A DNA stretch of 64,000 nt from an uncultured Aquimonas sp. Its GTDB lineage: Bacteria; Pseudomonadota; Gammaproteobacteria; Xanthomonadales; Xanthomonadaceae. Where the stretch lies: contig NZ_CALART010000065.1 in assembly GCF_937888285.1 (NCBI RefSeq), positions 20,028-84,027 on the forward strand, in the 5' to 3' direction. Both the position numbers and the translations under genes were made by a program. The notes beneath the pieces are model-generated. The model did no database searches and was not told where the DNA came from. It saw only the letters and a program-made list of their open reading frames with translations. This document shows, one piece after another, positions 28,039-38,723 of the stretch (the first letter of the stretch is position 1; every line of letters begins with the position of its first letter).

Positions 28039-31000
28039 TCACCGCCTCCCCACATAGCCCTCGCCCTTGGCCTCGGCGCGGCCCAGCGCGAGCAGCATGT
28101 CGATCAGCTGGGGCAGGCGGTTTTTCCAGGGGCCGCGGCTGCTGAAGTGGGCGGCGATCTGGTCGAGGCTCAGCGGGGCGGGGGCGGCGAGCAGCAGGTC
28201 GGCGATGGCGCGGATCTGGTCGACGGTGTCGCGGGGCCAGGGCTGGGCCTTGATCGGGGTGAGCGGCGCAGGCGTGCTGTCGGCGGCGGAATCGTCGCCG
28301 CTGGCGTCGGCTTCGTCGGTTCCTCCGTCCGCTGCTGTTGGCAGCAGGCTGGCCTGCGCTGCGCTGTGCTGCGCGCCTACGATCGCTGCGCCTGCGGCCT
28401 GCGCGTCCGCGGTGCTGTCGGAGGTGATGGCGCTCGCGCTGCCGACGGCGTCTTCTGCGTTGACCGCGGGGGCGGCCGCAGCTGCGCTGGCGGCGTGCGT
28501 GGCGGGGTTGGGGGTGTCCCGGTCGCGGTGGTCCGGGTTCTGGTACTCGGGGCGCAGCCAGCGGATCAGGCCGCGGGCTTCTTCGGCGGCGCGTTCGGCG
28601 TTCAAGGCGACCAGGCGTTCGAGCACGGCTTCGTCGAAGCGGCGACGCGCCTCGACGCGGCTGTCGCCGCTGGGCGCGGCATCAAGGCCGTGGGCGATGC
28701 GCAGGTCGGGCAGCAGGTCGGCCCAGCTGTAGGCCTCAAGCACGGCGGCATCGAGTTCGTCGTGGATCTGGCGCAGCACGCTGACCAGGCCTTCGCCGTG
28801 GATGCCGCGCTCCTTGGCGCTGAGCTCGCGGCCTTCGCGCAGGGCTTCCAGCACGTTGTACATTCCGGTGAGGGTGAGGCCGGGGTGGGCCGCCTGCTGG
28901 CGCTTGCGGTGGGCGTCGAGCTGTTCGGCGAGCGCGCGGATGCGCTCGGCCTGGGCTTCGGTGGGGGTGGGGAAGGGGAACTTCTCGAAGCAGTCACTGT
29001 GGTTGTATGTGAGATCGTTGCCAACGCCGTGGTGGCCGCCGGCAACCTCCGCGAACGTCGTGTGGACTACGCTTGAGAGAATCCCCAGATAGCTGGCATC
29101 GGTTAGCGAGATCAGCAGCACCTTCGTCTCGGGCAGGGACTCTGCTGGCAGGAACTGAAAGCATCGATGTCGAGCCGTCCGCGAAGTCGCGATGAACCGA
29201 GAGAGCCCGACCAATGATGTACGGAACTTCGATCTGGGTTCCGCGTGGCGCCACCAATATGTTCGATAGGTGGCGCGCGGGTTTGTCTGTCTCTCTGGAA
29301 AGACCCTCTCTTTCAGCCACTGAAAGGCGTCAGGAAACTTCGATAGCAGCGAGTTCTCGTCCAGTCCGAACGTGTCGATCACCCACTTCTCTTGCCTTGA
29401 CTTCGCGAGATCAGAGCCGATCAGGTACGGCCGGACGATCGAGTGACGGGTTTCATTGCTGAAGTTGTCCAAGTCAGCCCTGGCTAGAACAAAGCCCTGA
29501 CCCGAGAGTTGAACACCAGGGCATGCCAACCGGCTGTTCGCGTCAAGGCGAAGCGTGCCGGAGACGTTGGCTCCAATCGCGAGGTCAGCATGGATCTTCG
29601 CCGTGAGGGAGCGCAATCCAACCGACACCTCACCATCAGCTAGCGCCTCTTCGGAGACAACTGTGAGGAGACGCCCCAAGCCAGATCGCCCGCCTTCTGC
29701 GACCGTCATCGCAATGCGAACTGCCGCGCCATCCGCCGTATCCACCCAAGGATGATCCGGAATCGCGAACACCAGCGAGATCGCCCGCTCGCTGCCCTTG
29801 CTCTTGCCGCTGGGCTCGGCCAGCGCCGCTTCGATGATCCTGCGGTTGAAGGCCTGCCGAATCGAGTTGGTGGTGATCAGGCCGAAGCGCTTGAGCGCGC
29901 CGCGACGCGTGAGCTGGGCGGCGTGGTGCCACCAGTACATGACGAGATCGGCCGACTCCGGCACATCGCTCCATACCGCGCGCAGGGCTTCGACATAGCC
30001 GTCGCCCAGGGCGATACGCATGCGCTTGTTGCCGATGAATGGCGGATTCCCCACCACAAAATCCGCTTCCGGCCACGCCGCCTTGCGCGGGTTCACATAG
30101 ACCTCGATCGGCACCCGCGCGGCCTCATCGGGGATGGGTTCGCCGGTGACCGGCGAGGGCTTCATGGTGCGGCCGTCCCAGCGGGTCTGCACTTCGCCCT
30201 TGGCATCGCGGGCGTAGTCGACGCGGTCGTAGGCCAGCACGGCGTCGCGGTTCTCGATGGTGCGGAAGTCGCGGATCACCGGCTGCGGCGGGTGGATGTC
30301 GCCCTGCGTGCGGAAGTGCCACTGCAGGTAGCCGATCCACAGCACCACTTCGGCAATCGCCGCGGCGCGCGGGTTCAGCTCGATGCCGAGCAGGTTGTGC
30401 GGGTCGACGGTTTCGCCGGCGGCGGCGTCGGCGCGTTCGCTGCCCAGGGCCAGCCCGGTCTGGCGGTCGCCGAAATCGTCGAGTGCGTTCAGCACTTCGC
30501 CTTCGAGGCGCTTCAGGTGTTCGAGGGTGACGTAGAGGAAGTTGCCGCTGCCGCAGGCGGGGTCGAGCACGCGCACGCTGCACAGACGGTGGTGGAAGGC
30601 GCGCAGCTCGGCGGCTGCGGCATCCAGCGCGGCGCTCTGCTGGCGCTTCAGCGCGTCGAACTGGCGCGGCTTCAGGCCCTTTGCCAGCAGGCGTTCGCCC
30701 AGCTCGGCGGCTTCCTGCGCGTGCATGCCGGAGGCGGCGCGGGCGATGGCCCATTCCTCGCGCAGGGGCTCGATGACGGTGGGCAGCACCAGGCGCTCGA
30801 CATAGGCGCGCGGGGTGTAGTGGGCGCCGAGCTTGTGGCGCTCGGTGGGGTCGAGCGCGCGCTCCAGCAGGGTGCCGAAGATGGCGGGCTCGACATAGCG
30901 CCAGTCGGCGCGCGCGGCTTCGATCAGCAGCTCGATCTGGGTTCGGTCGAGCGGCAGTGTGCTTGGGTCCTTGAACAGCTTGCCGTTGAAGTGCAGCACG

Positions 31001-31836
31001 TCGGCGGCGAGCGCGGGCGAGAAGCCGCCGCTGTCCATGTCGCGCCAGAGCTGGGCCAGCATGCGCATGGCGGTGTCGGGGCGCTCGACGTGGGTCTTGA
31101 GCAGGTTGCGGAAGCTCTCGGCCGGCAGCAGGCGCACGTCCTCGGCAAACATGGTGAACAGGCAGCGCATCAGGAACTGGGCGACGGCTTCGGCCGGGTG
31201 GCCGCTGGCCTCCAGACTGCGCGCCAGCTTGGCCAGCTTGGCGGCGATCTCGCGAGTGACGCGGGCGGATTCGCGCGAAGGGTCCAGCCCCATCGGGTCC
31301 AGCCAGATGCGGCGCAGGCGTGCGAGCAACTCCGGCCGGCGCAGGTCGGTGAGCGCGATGCGGTGGCTGCGCGGATCGGGGAAGGGCGTGTAGGTGGCGC
31401 CGGAGCGCGAAAACTCGCTGTACAGCTCGATGCGCTGGCCGACATCGACGACGAGCACGAAGGGCGGCCGGCCCTCGCTGGCCGGCAGGGCGCGGGCATA
31501 GGCCTCGGCCTGGCTGCGCGCGCGGAGCAGGGCGTGGTCGAAACCCTTGGGCGAGAGCGCGCTGCGCAGCTTCTTCGACTCCAGCACGAAGGCACCGCGG
31601 CGATACAGATCGATGCGCCCGGCGCTGCTGCTGCCGTCGCCATGGCTGAAGCTGATCGGCCGCTCGAACATGTAGTTCTGCTCGGCCGTGGGGTGCGGGG
31701 TGTCGACGCCGAGCAGGTGGCAGAGGTCGATCAGAAAGCTCTGCGAGGTCGACAGCTCGGAGGCATTGACGCCGTTCCACTTGGCGATGAAAGCCTCGAC
31801 CGCGGCGAGATCGAAGGTGTGCGTATCGGCGCTCAT
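28039..31836 (-). CDS. Single-polypeptide type II restriction-modification enzyme (MmeI/type IIL-like)
   Basis: This 1265-residue protein probably combines cleavage, adenine-N6 methylation and target recognition. The N-terminal nuclease-like site is GRIDLY...VLESKK (D76, E86, K88; a PD-(D/E)XK pattern). The SAM motif I is VLDPACGSGNFLY (about 424-435), and the amino-methyltransferase motif IV is VVGNPPF (594-600). A target-recognition region lies at about 690-950. An Ala-rich linker (about 1120-1210) precedes a short C-terminal helical domain. No separate endonuclease or specificity gene is adjacent. The TRD section (about 28980-29760) is visibly lower in GC than the rest, suggesting replacement by transfer. 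It is complete, so self-methylation must protect the host if the nuclease works. A stand-alone methyltransferase is the alternative. Confidence 0.8.
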   Translation of the reverse strand: MSADTHTFDLAAVEAFIAKWNGVNASELSTSQSFLIDLCHLLGVDTPHPTAEQNYMFERPISFSHGDGSSSAGRIDLYRRGAFVLESKKLRSALSPKGFDHALLRARSQAEAYARALPASEGRPPFVLVVDVGQRIELYSEFSRSGATYTPFPDPRSHRIALTDLRRPELLARLRRIWLDPMGLDPSRESARVTREIAAKLAKLARSLEASGHPAEAVAQFLMRCLFTMFAEDVRLLPAESFRNLLKTHVERPDTAMRMLAQLWRDMDSGGFSPALAADVLHFNGKLFKDPSTLPLDRTQIELLIEAARADWRYVEPAIFGTLLERALDPTERHKLGAHYTPRAYVERLVLPTVIEPLREEWAIARAASGMHAQEAAELGERLLAKGLKPRQFDALKRQQSAALDAAAAELRAFHHRLCSVRVLDPACGSGNFLYVTLEHLKRLEGEVLNALDDFGDRQTGLALGSERADAAAGETVDPHNLLGIELNPRAAAIAEVVLWIGYLQWHFRTQGDIHPPQPVIRDFRTIENRDAVLAYDRVDYARDAKGEVQTRWDGRTMKPSPVTGEPIPDEAARVPIEVYVNPRKAAWPEADFVVGNPPFIGNKRMRIALGDGYVEALRAVWSDVPESADLVMYWWHHAAQLTRRGALKRFGLITTNSIRQAFNRRIIEAALAEPSGKSKGSERAISLVFAIPDHPWVDTADGAAVRIAMTVAEGGRSGLGRLLTVVSEEALADGEVSVGLRSLTAKIHADLAIGANVSGTLRLDANSRLACPGVQLSGQGFVLARADLDNFSNETRHSIVRPYLIGSDLAKSRQEKWVIDTFGLDENSLLSKFPDAFQWLKERVFPERQTNPRATYRTYWWRHAEPRSKFRTSLVGLSRFIATSRTARHRCFQFLPAESLPETKVLLISLTDASYLGILSSVVHTTFAEVAGGHHGVGNDLTYNHSDCFEKFPFPTPTEAQAERIRALAEQLDAHRKRQQAAHPGLTLTGMYNVLEALREGRELSAKERGIHGEGLVSVLRQIHDELDAAVLEAYSWADLLPDLRIAHGLDAAPSGDSRVEARRRFDEAVLERLVALNAERAAEEARGLIRWLRPEYQNPDHRDRDTPNPATHAASAAAAAPAVNAEDAVGSASAITSDSTADAQAAGAAIVGAQHSAAQASLLPTAADGGTDEADASGDDSAADSTPAPLTPIKAQPWPRDTVDQIRAIADLLLAAPAPLSLDQIAAHFSSRGPWKNRLPQLIDMLLALGRAEAKGEGYVGRR

Positions 31837-31914
31837 GCAGGAGGTCGGGAAGGCATCGAAGAGGAAGCGGCGAGGATGCCACGGTGGGGAGGCCAGCGGC
31901 GCCGTCTGGCTCTT

Positions 31915-32220
31915 TGTAGGAGCGAGCTTGCTCGCGACCGGCCGCTGCGTGCGGGGCGCAGACCTTGAGGCAGGGCGCAGGCTGTGGGCTGGGGCAGGGC
32001 GCAGGCTGTGAGGCAGGGCCCAGGCTGCGGTCGCCTGCGAGCAGGCTCCTACAAAGAGCCGTGGTGCGGCGGATGGCGCGCTCCTGCGCCGTTTCTCGCT
32101 TCTCGTTACTGGTTACTGGTTACTCGTTCCTCGTTCCTCGTTTCTCGTTTCTCGTTCCTCGTTCCTCGTTCTTACTCCCGGTTCCCGGCTGTTTGTAGGA
32201 GCGAGCTTGCTCGCGACCGG
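31915..32220. repeat. REP-B pair, simple CTCGTT repeat and a REP-B half element
   Basis: A REP-B pair spans 31915-32053 with an expanded GGGCGCAGGCTGTG spacer. About 32093-32172 is a CTCGTT(C/T) pyrimidine-rich simple repeat. A single REP-B foot and hairpin lies at 32194-32220. The 31837-32425 interval has no gene. Confidence 0.85.
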
Positions 32221-32425
32221 ACGCTGCGCGCAGGACGCAGGCGCTGAGCCAAGGTCGTGCGGCGTGCATCCTCAAGGCCCGCATAGGGTGAGGATGATTG
32301 GGTCGCTGGGCTCGCGCTCGGGATCGAGGCGCCGGCCCGGTAGACGCATGATCCGCCGTGAAGGCTGCTTTCGCATCCGTCTGCGTATGCTCGCGCGCTG
32401 ACTCTTCACTTCCGTGAGAACCCCC

Positions 32426-33595
32426 ATGGCGCGACTGCGTCTGCCGCGATGGCCCTGGCTGCTGGCGATCGCTGTCGGTGTGCTGGTGCTGCTGCGCGTG
32501 CCCGGCTGGGTGCAGGGGCCGGAGGTCACGGTGTATGCGGTCGAGCACGGTCCGCTGCTGGCCAACGTGGTGGCGACCGGGCGCGTGCAGACGCCTTCGC
32601 GCGTGACCCTCGGCAGCGAGATCGCCGGCGTGCTGGTCGAGCGCAGCGTGACCGATGGCGATCGCGTCGCGCCGGGACAGGTGATCGCGCGGCTGCGCGA
32701 CGATGAGCTGCGCGCGCGCTTGCACGAGGCCGAGGCCGCGCTGGCGCAACTCGAACTACGGCAGCGGCCGGAGAGCCAGGCCGCGCTGCGCGAGGCGCGC
32801 GCTCGCGCCCAACAGGCGGCACGCGAGGCCGAACGCGCGGCGGCCCTGCTGGCGCGCGGGCTGATCGCCAGGGAACAGGCCGAGCAGGCCGCCGAGACCC
32901 GCGAGATCGCGCAGGCGCAGGCCGCGCGTGCGGCGGCCGTGGCCGAGGCGCTGGCGCCCGGTGGCGTCGAGGAGAAGCTGCTGCGCGAGCGCATCGCCAC
33001 CGCCACCGCGCTGCTGGCGCGCACGGAGGTGCGCAGCCTGATCGCCGGCACGGTGCTGCGGCGACTGGCCGAGCCCGGTGACGTGCTGAGCGCCGGCCGC
33101 GGCATCGTCGAAGTGGCGGTCGATGGGCCGACCGAAATCGTTGCCCAGGTCGATGAGCGCAATCTCGATCGGCTCGCGCTCGGCCAGCCCGCGCTGGTCT
33201 CGGCTGATGCCTTCCCCGAGCGCCGCGAGCCCGGCGAGGTCGGCTTCATCGCGCCCGCCGTGGACCCGCAGACCGGCACGGTCGAAGTGCGCGTGCGCGT
33301 TCCGGAGCCGCCGGCCTATCTGCGCCAGGACATGACCGTGTCGATCGACGTCGAGGTTGGCCGCCGCGAGGACGCGCTCAGCCTGCCGCTGGACGCGCTG
33401 CGCAATCCGCGCGCGGGGGCGGCCGAAGTGCTGGTAGTGCGCGAGGGCAGCGTCGAGCGTGTGACCGTGCGCACCGGTCTGCGCGGGCTGGGGCGCGTCG
33501 AGGTGCTTGAGGGGCTGGCCGCGGGCGAGTTCGTGCTGCCGGCACGCGCGGCGATCGAGCCCGGCGCCCGCGTGCGCCCGCGGCCGGCGGGCTGA
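32426..33595 (+). CDS. Efflux periplasmic adaptor subunit (HlyD/MacA-like)
   Basis: This 389-residue membrane-fusion protein is anchored by one N-terminal TM segment (WPWLLAIAVGVLVLLRVPGW). A biotinyl-lipoyl half (VTLGSEIAGVLVERSVTDGDRVAPGQVIARL) is followed by a coiled-coil hairpin at about 95-205 rich in Ala/Arg/Glu. The second lipoyl half is LIAGTVLRRLAEPGDVLSAG, followed by beta-barrel and membrane-proximal domains. ATG 32426 is chosen with GTGAG about 8 bp upstream; GTG 32414 is an alternative adding four residues. It is followed 6 bp later by an ABC permease and then an ATPase, so it belongs to a MacAB-like export system. No outer-membrane factor is adjacent. Substrate unknown. Confidence 0.85.
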   Translation: MARLRLPRWPWLLAIAVGVLVLLRVPGWVQGPEVTVYAVEHGPLLANVVATGRVQTPSRVTLGSEIAGVLVERSVTDGDRVAPGQVIARLRDDELRARLHEAEAALAQLELRQRPESQAALREARARAQQAAREAERAAALLARGLIAREQAEQAAETREIAQAQAARAAAVAEALAPGGVEEKLLRERIATATALLARTEVRSLIAGTVLRRLAEPGDVLSAGRGIVEVAVDGPTEIVAQVDERNLDRLALGQPALVSADAFPERREPGEVGFIAPAVDPQTGTVEVRVRVPEPPAYLRQDMTVSIDVEVGRREDALSLPLDALRNPRAGAAEVLVVREGSVERVTVRTGLRGLGRVEVLEGLAAGEFVLPARAAIEPGARVRPRPAG

Positions 33596-33601
33596 TCCAC
33601 G

Positions 33602-34841
33602 ATGCTGAAGCGCGCGCTCGACTCGCTGTGGTTCGAATGGCTGCTGGCGATCCGCCTGCTGCTGGAGGGCCGCGCGCAGAGTCTGCTGATCATCAGCGGC
33701 ATCGGCGTGGGCGTGTGCGTGATCGTGTTCCTGACCGCGCTGATCGGCGGCCTGCAGAAGCAGATCATCGACCGCACGCTGGGCACGCAGGCGCATATCC
33801 GCGTGCGTCCGCCCGAGGAACTGGCGCGGCCGCTGCGCACCGAGGCCGACGCCGAGGCCGGGCTGATCTCGCAGGTCGACCAGCGCGCCCAGCGCCTGCG
33901 CGCGCTGGACCAGTGGCAGCGCATCGAGCAGAGCCTGCTCGCCGCCGACGACATCACCGCGGTCTCGCCGCTGGCCTCGGGCCCGGCGCTGGCGCGCCGC
34001 GGTGCGGCCAGTCGATCGGTGGTGATCCTCGGCATCGAGCCCGAGCGCTACACGCGGATCGTGCCGGTGCAGGACTCGCTGCAGGAAGGCCGCTTTGCCA
34101 TCGTCGGCAACGACATCGCCATCGGTCGCCAGTTGGCCACCGAGCTCGGCGCGCGGCTCGGCGACAGGCTGCGGCTCGATGCCGGCGACGGCCGCGCCGA
34201 CGTGTTCACCATCGTCGGCATCTTCGAGCTGGGCGTGCGCGACATCGACCAGCGCTTCGTCTACACCGCGCTGAAGCCCGCACAGGCGCTGCTGGATCTG
34301 CCCGGCGGGGTCAGCAGTCTGGATCTGCGCGTGACCGAGATCTTCGCGGCCGAGCCGATCGCGCAAAGGATCAGCGCGCGGCTCGGGGTCAATGCCGAGA
34401 GCTGGATGACGCTCAACCGCAACGTGCTGGACGCGCTGTCGGCGCAGAGCATGTCGACCAACCTGATCAAGTTCTTCGTCGGCCTGTCGGCGGCCTTCGG
34501 CATCGCCAGCGTGCTGGCGGTGAGCGTGGTCCAGCGCGGCCGCGAGATCGGCATCCTGCGCGCGATGGGCACCGGCCGCGGCCAGGTGCTGCGGGTGTTC
34601 CTGATCCAGGGCGGCGTGGTCGGCCTGCTCGGCTCGGCGCTGGGTGCGCTGGGCGGCGCGGGCTTGATTGGTGCTTGGAGCGCGGCCGGGCTGTCGCGCT
34701 CGGGTCGCGGCTCCTTCGAACTGGCGGTCAGCCCCGAGCTGTTCATCGGTGCGACCCTGCTGGCGACCGTGGTCGGCATGCTGGCCGCGGTGGCGCCCGC
34801 GCGACGCGCGGCCAAGCTCGATCCGGTGGAGGCCATGCGCG

Positions 34842-34849
<8 letters not shown>
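33602..34849 (+). CDS. ABC transporter permease (MacB/FtsX-LolE fold)
   Basis: This 415-residue inner-membrane protein has the four-TM MacB/LolC topology: TM1 at about 25-48 (SLLIISGIGVGVCVIVFLTAL), a large periplasmic domain (about 50-290), then three C-terminal TMs (FVGLSAAFGIASVLAVSVV, VFLIQGGVVGLLGSALGALGGAGL, LFIGATLLATVVGMLAAVAPA). It ends with the typical cytoplasmic RRAAKLDPVEAMRGG. The motif QRGREIGILRAMGTGRGQV is the usual coupling segment. It overlaps the ATPase gene by 8 bp. With the adaptor and ATPase it forms a three-gene export operon. Confidence 0.9.
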
Positions 34850-35548
<699 letters not shown>

Positions 35549-35552
<4 letters not shown>

Positions 35553-35733
35553 GGTGGGCCCTGGCCCACCATGACGCGAATGCTCGCCCCGGTTCCGGCT
35601 CCGCCGCTGTCCGGACGCGCGTGCACTCCTGCAGGTAAGACCGCGGCCAGCGTTGAGCGTTGGAAGCGAGCGCTCGCTTGCGCGCTAGAACGGGGCGAGT
35701 GTGAAGCCCATGGTGGGCCGGGGCCCACCCTAT
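35549..35733. repeat. REP-A head-to-head pair, first copy supplying a stop codon
   Basis: A direct copy at 35549-35570 provides the TAG of the ABC ATPase gene. An inverted copy lies at 35712-35733. The rest of 35553-35875 shows no gene. Confidence 0.88.
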
Positions 35734-35875
35734 GACGCCTCGCGCTGCGATCCGAGCGACGCGCTGTCGCGGTTCGCAGGGTGGGACTGCTCCGTCTCGA
35801 CTGTCATCGCTGTGTCAATGAACAGTCATGCCCGGGCTGCAGGATGCGCGCTCCTTTCGCTGCGGAGCGTCCTCT

Positions 35876-37132
35876 ATGCGTCTCGTCCTGCTGTTGAGCC
35901 TGCTGCTGCCCGTTGCCTGCGCTGCACAGCCGTCCGCCGAGCCTGCCGAGGCCAAGCTGCTGGGTGCACTGCCCGTGCAGCTGGGTCCGCGTCCCTTCTT
36001 CCTGGTAGATGACATGCAGGACGGCGCATTGAAGCGCGATCTGCAGCGCTGCGCCGCGACCCGGCCGCTGTACCGGCCCAGCCAGTTCTCGATCGGCCAC
36101 CGCGGTGCGCCGATGCAGTTCCCCGAGCATACGCGCGAGTCCTACATCGCTGCGGCGCGCATGGGCGCGGGCGTGCTGGAGTGCGATGTGGCCTTCACCC
36201 GCGACAAGGCACTGGTCTGTCGCCACGCCCAGGACGACCTGCACACCACCACCAACATCCTGGCCACGCCGCTGGCGGCCAAGTGCACGCGGCCGTTCAC
36301 GCCGGCCGAGTTCGACGCCGCCGGCACCCTCGTGCGCGCGGCGAGCGCCGAGTGCCGCACCAGCGACATCACGCTGGCCGAATTCAAGACCCTGCGCGGC
36401 AAGATGGACGCCTTCAATCCACGCGCCCGCACGGTGACCGAGTACATGGCGGGCACCGCCAACTGGCGCACGGACCTGTACTCCGGCCCGAGCAGCGGCA
36501 CCTTGATGACCCACGCCGAGAGCATCGAGCTGTTCAAGCAGCTCGGCGTGGACATGACGCCGGAGCTGAAGTCGCCGGTGGTGGCCATGCCCTTCGAGGG
36601 CTTCAGCCAGCAGGACTACGCGCAGAAGCTGCTCGACGAATACCGCGCTGCGCGCGTGCCGGCGCGTCGCGTCTGGCCGCAGAGCTTCAACCAGGCCGAC
36701 GTGCTGTACTGGGTGCAGCGCGGCGGCGATTACGGCCGCCAGGCGGTCTTCCTCGACGACGCCAACACCGTCGCCGACCTGCCGAGTGCTGCCGAACTGC
36801 GCAACTACCGCAGCCAGGGCATCCGCATCGTTGCGCCGCCAACCTTTGCGCTGCTGGCGGTCGATGGCCAGAACCGGATCATGCCCTCGCAGTACGCCCG
36901 CGATGCACGCGCCGCCGGCCTGCAGATCATCACCTGGACGCTGGAGCGCAGCGGCATCCTCGCCGACGGCAACAACGGCTTCTACTTCCAGACCTTCGAC
37001 AGCGCGATCCGCCGCGAGGGCGATGTATTCGAGGTGATCGACGTGCTGGCGCAGGACGTCGGCGTGCTCGGCATCTTCACCGACTGGCCGGCGACGGTCA
37101 GCTTCTACGCCAACTGCAAGGGCCTGCGCTGA
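35876..37132 (+). CDS. glpQ: Exported glycerophosphodiester phosphodiesterase (GDPD family)
   Basis: This 418-residue protein hydrolyses glycerophosphodiesters to glycerol 3-phosphate and an alcohol, probably in the periplasm. ATG 35876 (GGAG 9 bp upstream) begins a signal sequence MRLVLLLSLLLPVACAAQ. The Cys is not in a perfect lipobox (P at -3), so type I cleavage is also possible. Catalytic motifs are IGHRGAPMQFPEHTRESY (His, Arg, then Glu), LECDVAFTRDKALVCRHAQDDL (Glu, Asp, His) and the metal-binding PELKSP. The end FTDWPATVSFYANCKGL is typical of periplasmic GlpQ-like enzymes. The symbol is by family resemblance. No glpT is nearby. Confidence 0.88.
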   Translation: MRLVLLLSLLLPVACAAQPSAEPAEAKLLGALPVQLGPRPFFLVDDMQDGALKRDLQRCAATRPLYRPSQFSIGHRGAPMQFPEHTRESYIAAARMGAGVLECDVAFTRDKALVCRHAQDDLHTTTNILATPLAAKCTRPFTPAEFDAAGTLVRAASAECRTSDITLAEFKTLRGKMDAFNPRARTVTEYMAGTANWRTDLYSGPSSGTLMTHAESIELFKQLGVDMTPELKSPVVAMPFEGFSQQDYAQKLLDEYRAARVPARRVWPQSFNQADVLYWVQRGGDYGRQAVFLDDANTVADLPSAAELRNYRSQGIRIVAPPTFALLAVDGQNRIMPSQYARDARAAGLQIITWTLERSGILADGNNGFYFQTFDSAIRREGDVFEVIDVLAQDVGVLGIFTDWPATVSFYANCKGLR

Positions 37133-37273
37133 GGCGTTGATCGCCGCCGCGGCTTTCGTCGCGGCGACGGTTACGGCAGGGCGATTGGCAAGAGCCTTGG
37201 AGTTCGAAGGGAGGATTGAGCGAACGCATTGGGCCGCGTTGCCCGTGGCCCACGCAGAGGAATCAGAGCTCGA

Positions 37274-37421
37274 ATAGGGTGGGCCCTGGCCCACCGTGAG
37301 CTCAACGCCGGCCCCGATGTCGCTGTCGATGTTGCAGGCGCTGGCGGCAGAGCCAGCGCTGGCAAGACAGGGCAATGCAGTGGCGAGTGTTCACGCCATG
37401 GTGGGCCAGGGCCCACCCTAT
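37274..37421. repeat. REP-A head-to-head pair
   Basis: A direct copy at 37274-37295 and an inverted copy at 37400-37421. The 37133-37682 interval contains no gene that I can support. Confidence 0.85.
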
Positions 37422-37682
37422 GGGATTCCCTTTGCGCGATCGCAGTCGCGGCGTTCTTGGCTTGCGGCGAGGCTCCTACGCGGGGCGTTGGGCCGCGCTG
37501 CGCTTGGCCCAACCTACGTAAGCCATGCGTCGCGCTTGATGGCAAACGGCGAGGCCCGCGGGCGGAATTCATCGCCTTGGGACATAGGCCTGCGATTGCG
37601 GCGCGACACAGCGTTGCAGGGTGGCGGATTGTCGGTGCTCCAACGCGCGCCCATCCTTCATGGCATGTCAGAAGAAGGATGG

Positions 37683-38489
37683 ATGACCATGTCGCTCGCT
37701 CCCAGCCTGTTCGTGTCCCACGGTGCGCCGACCTTCGCGCTGGCGCAGTCGGCCCCGGCCCGCGCGCTGCGCGCGTTCGGCGCAGCGCAGCCGCGGCCCT
37801 CCGCGGTGGTGGTGGTGTCGGCGCACTGGCAGACGCCGGGCCTGCGCGTGCAGGCGGCGGCGCAGCCTTCGACCGTGCACGATTTCGCCGGCTTTCCCGA
37901 GGTGCTGTATCGCCTGCAGTACCCCGCGCCCGGTGCGCCCGCGCTGGCTGCCGAGGTGCGCGATCTGCTGGTGGCGGCCGGCCTGCCGGCCCAGCTCGAC
38001 GCGGTGCGAGGCTTTGACCATGGCGCCTGGGTGCCGCTGATGCACCTGCTGCCGGCGGCCGAGGTGCCGGTGCTGCAGGTTTCGCTGCCGCAGATGGCCG
38101 GGCCGGTGCTGGCACACAAACTCGGCCTGGCGTTGCGGCCGCTGCGCGAGCAGGGCGTCTGGGTGCTGGGTTCGGGCAGCCTGACCCACAACCTGTACGA
38201 GCTGCAGGCGCCGCAGAGCCCGCCCGTGGCCTACGCGCAGGCCTTCGTCGAGGGCGTCGAGGGCGCCCTGGTGCAGGGCGATGTCGACAGCCTGATCCAC
38301 TACCGCCAGCGCATCGAAGGCGGCGCGCGCGCGCATCCCAGCGAGGAGCACTACCTGCCGCTGCTGGCGGCGGTGGGTGCGGCAGCCGAGGGCGAACGCC
38401 CGCGACGCATCGCCGACGGCATCGAGTTCGGCGTGCTGTCGATGGCGGCCTATGCCTTCGGCGGCGTGGAGCTCGCTGCGGCGGCGTGA
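37683..38489 (+). CDS. LigB/YgiD-type extradiol ring-cleavage dioxygenase family protein
   Basis: This 268-residue cytoplasmic protein belongs to the DODA/LigB class III extradiol dioxygenase family. It needs one metal ion, and the physiological substrate of the bacterial YgiD group is uncertain. The metal- and substrate-site motifs are LFVSHGAPTFAL, VVVSAHWQT, TVHDFAGFPEVLY, GFDHGAWVPLMHL and GSGSLTHNLYEL. ATG 37683 has GAAGGA 5 bp upstream. Alternatives at 37663 and 37689 are in frame. It stands alone, flanked by repeat-rich DNA. Confidence 0.88.
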   Translation: MTMSLAPSLFVSHGAPTFALAQSAPARALRAFGAAQPRPSAVVVVSAHWQTPGLRVQAAAQPSTVHDFAGFPEVLYRLQYPAPGAPALAAEVRDLLVAAGLPAQLDAVRGFDHGAWVPLMHLLPAAEVPVLQVSLPQMAGPVLAHKLGLALRPLREQGVWVLGSGSLTHNLYELQAPQSPPVAYAQAFVEGVEGALVQGDVDSLIHYRQRIEGGARAHPSEEHYLPLLAAVGAAAEGERPRRIADGIEFGVLSMAAYAFGGVELAAAA

Positions 38490-38540
38490 GAGCCTCTCGG
38501 CCCCGCGTCGCGGGTCAGGTGTTCTCGAAGAAACACGGGG

Positions 38541-38622
38541 TCGTCATCCCCGCGGAGGCGGGGATCCAGGACTCGTGCGACCGCGGCAAGCGACACTGGG
38601 CCCCCGCCTACGCGGGGGCGAC
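38541..38622. repeat. CCCCGCGGAGGCGGGG-type inverted repeat pair
   Basis: GTCATCCCCGCGGAGGCGGG (from 38543) and GGCCCCCGCCTACGCGGGGG (to about 38619) face each other. Same family as 20498-20601. Confidence 0.75.
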
Positions 38623-38723
38623 GATCGATGGGGTCGCAATCGTTCAGTTTCTTGAGAGTTGGAGGACAACGCGTCGAAGCACGGCCGTTCCTGAGCAAAC
38701 CGGATTCATTCGCTTGCGCGCGT

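Noticed and set aside
37142..37170. Hairpin after the GDPD gene as a terminator
   Set aside because: The 7-bp stem has a large loop and no T run, too weak to list.
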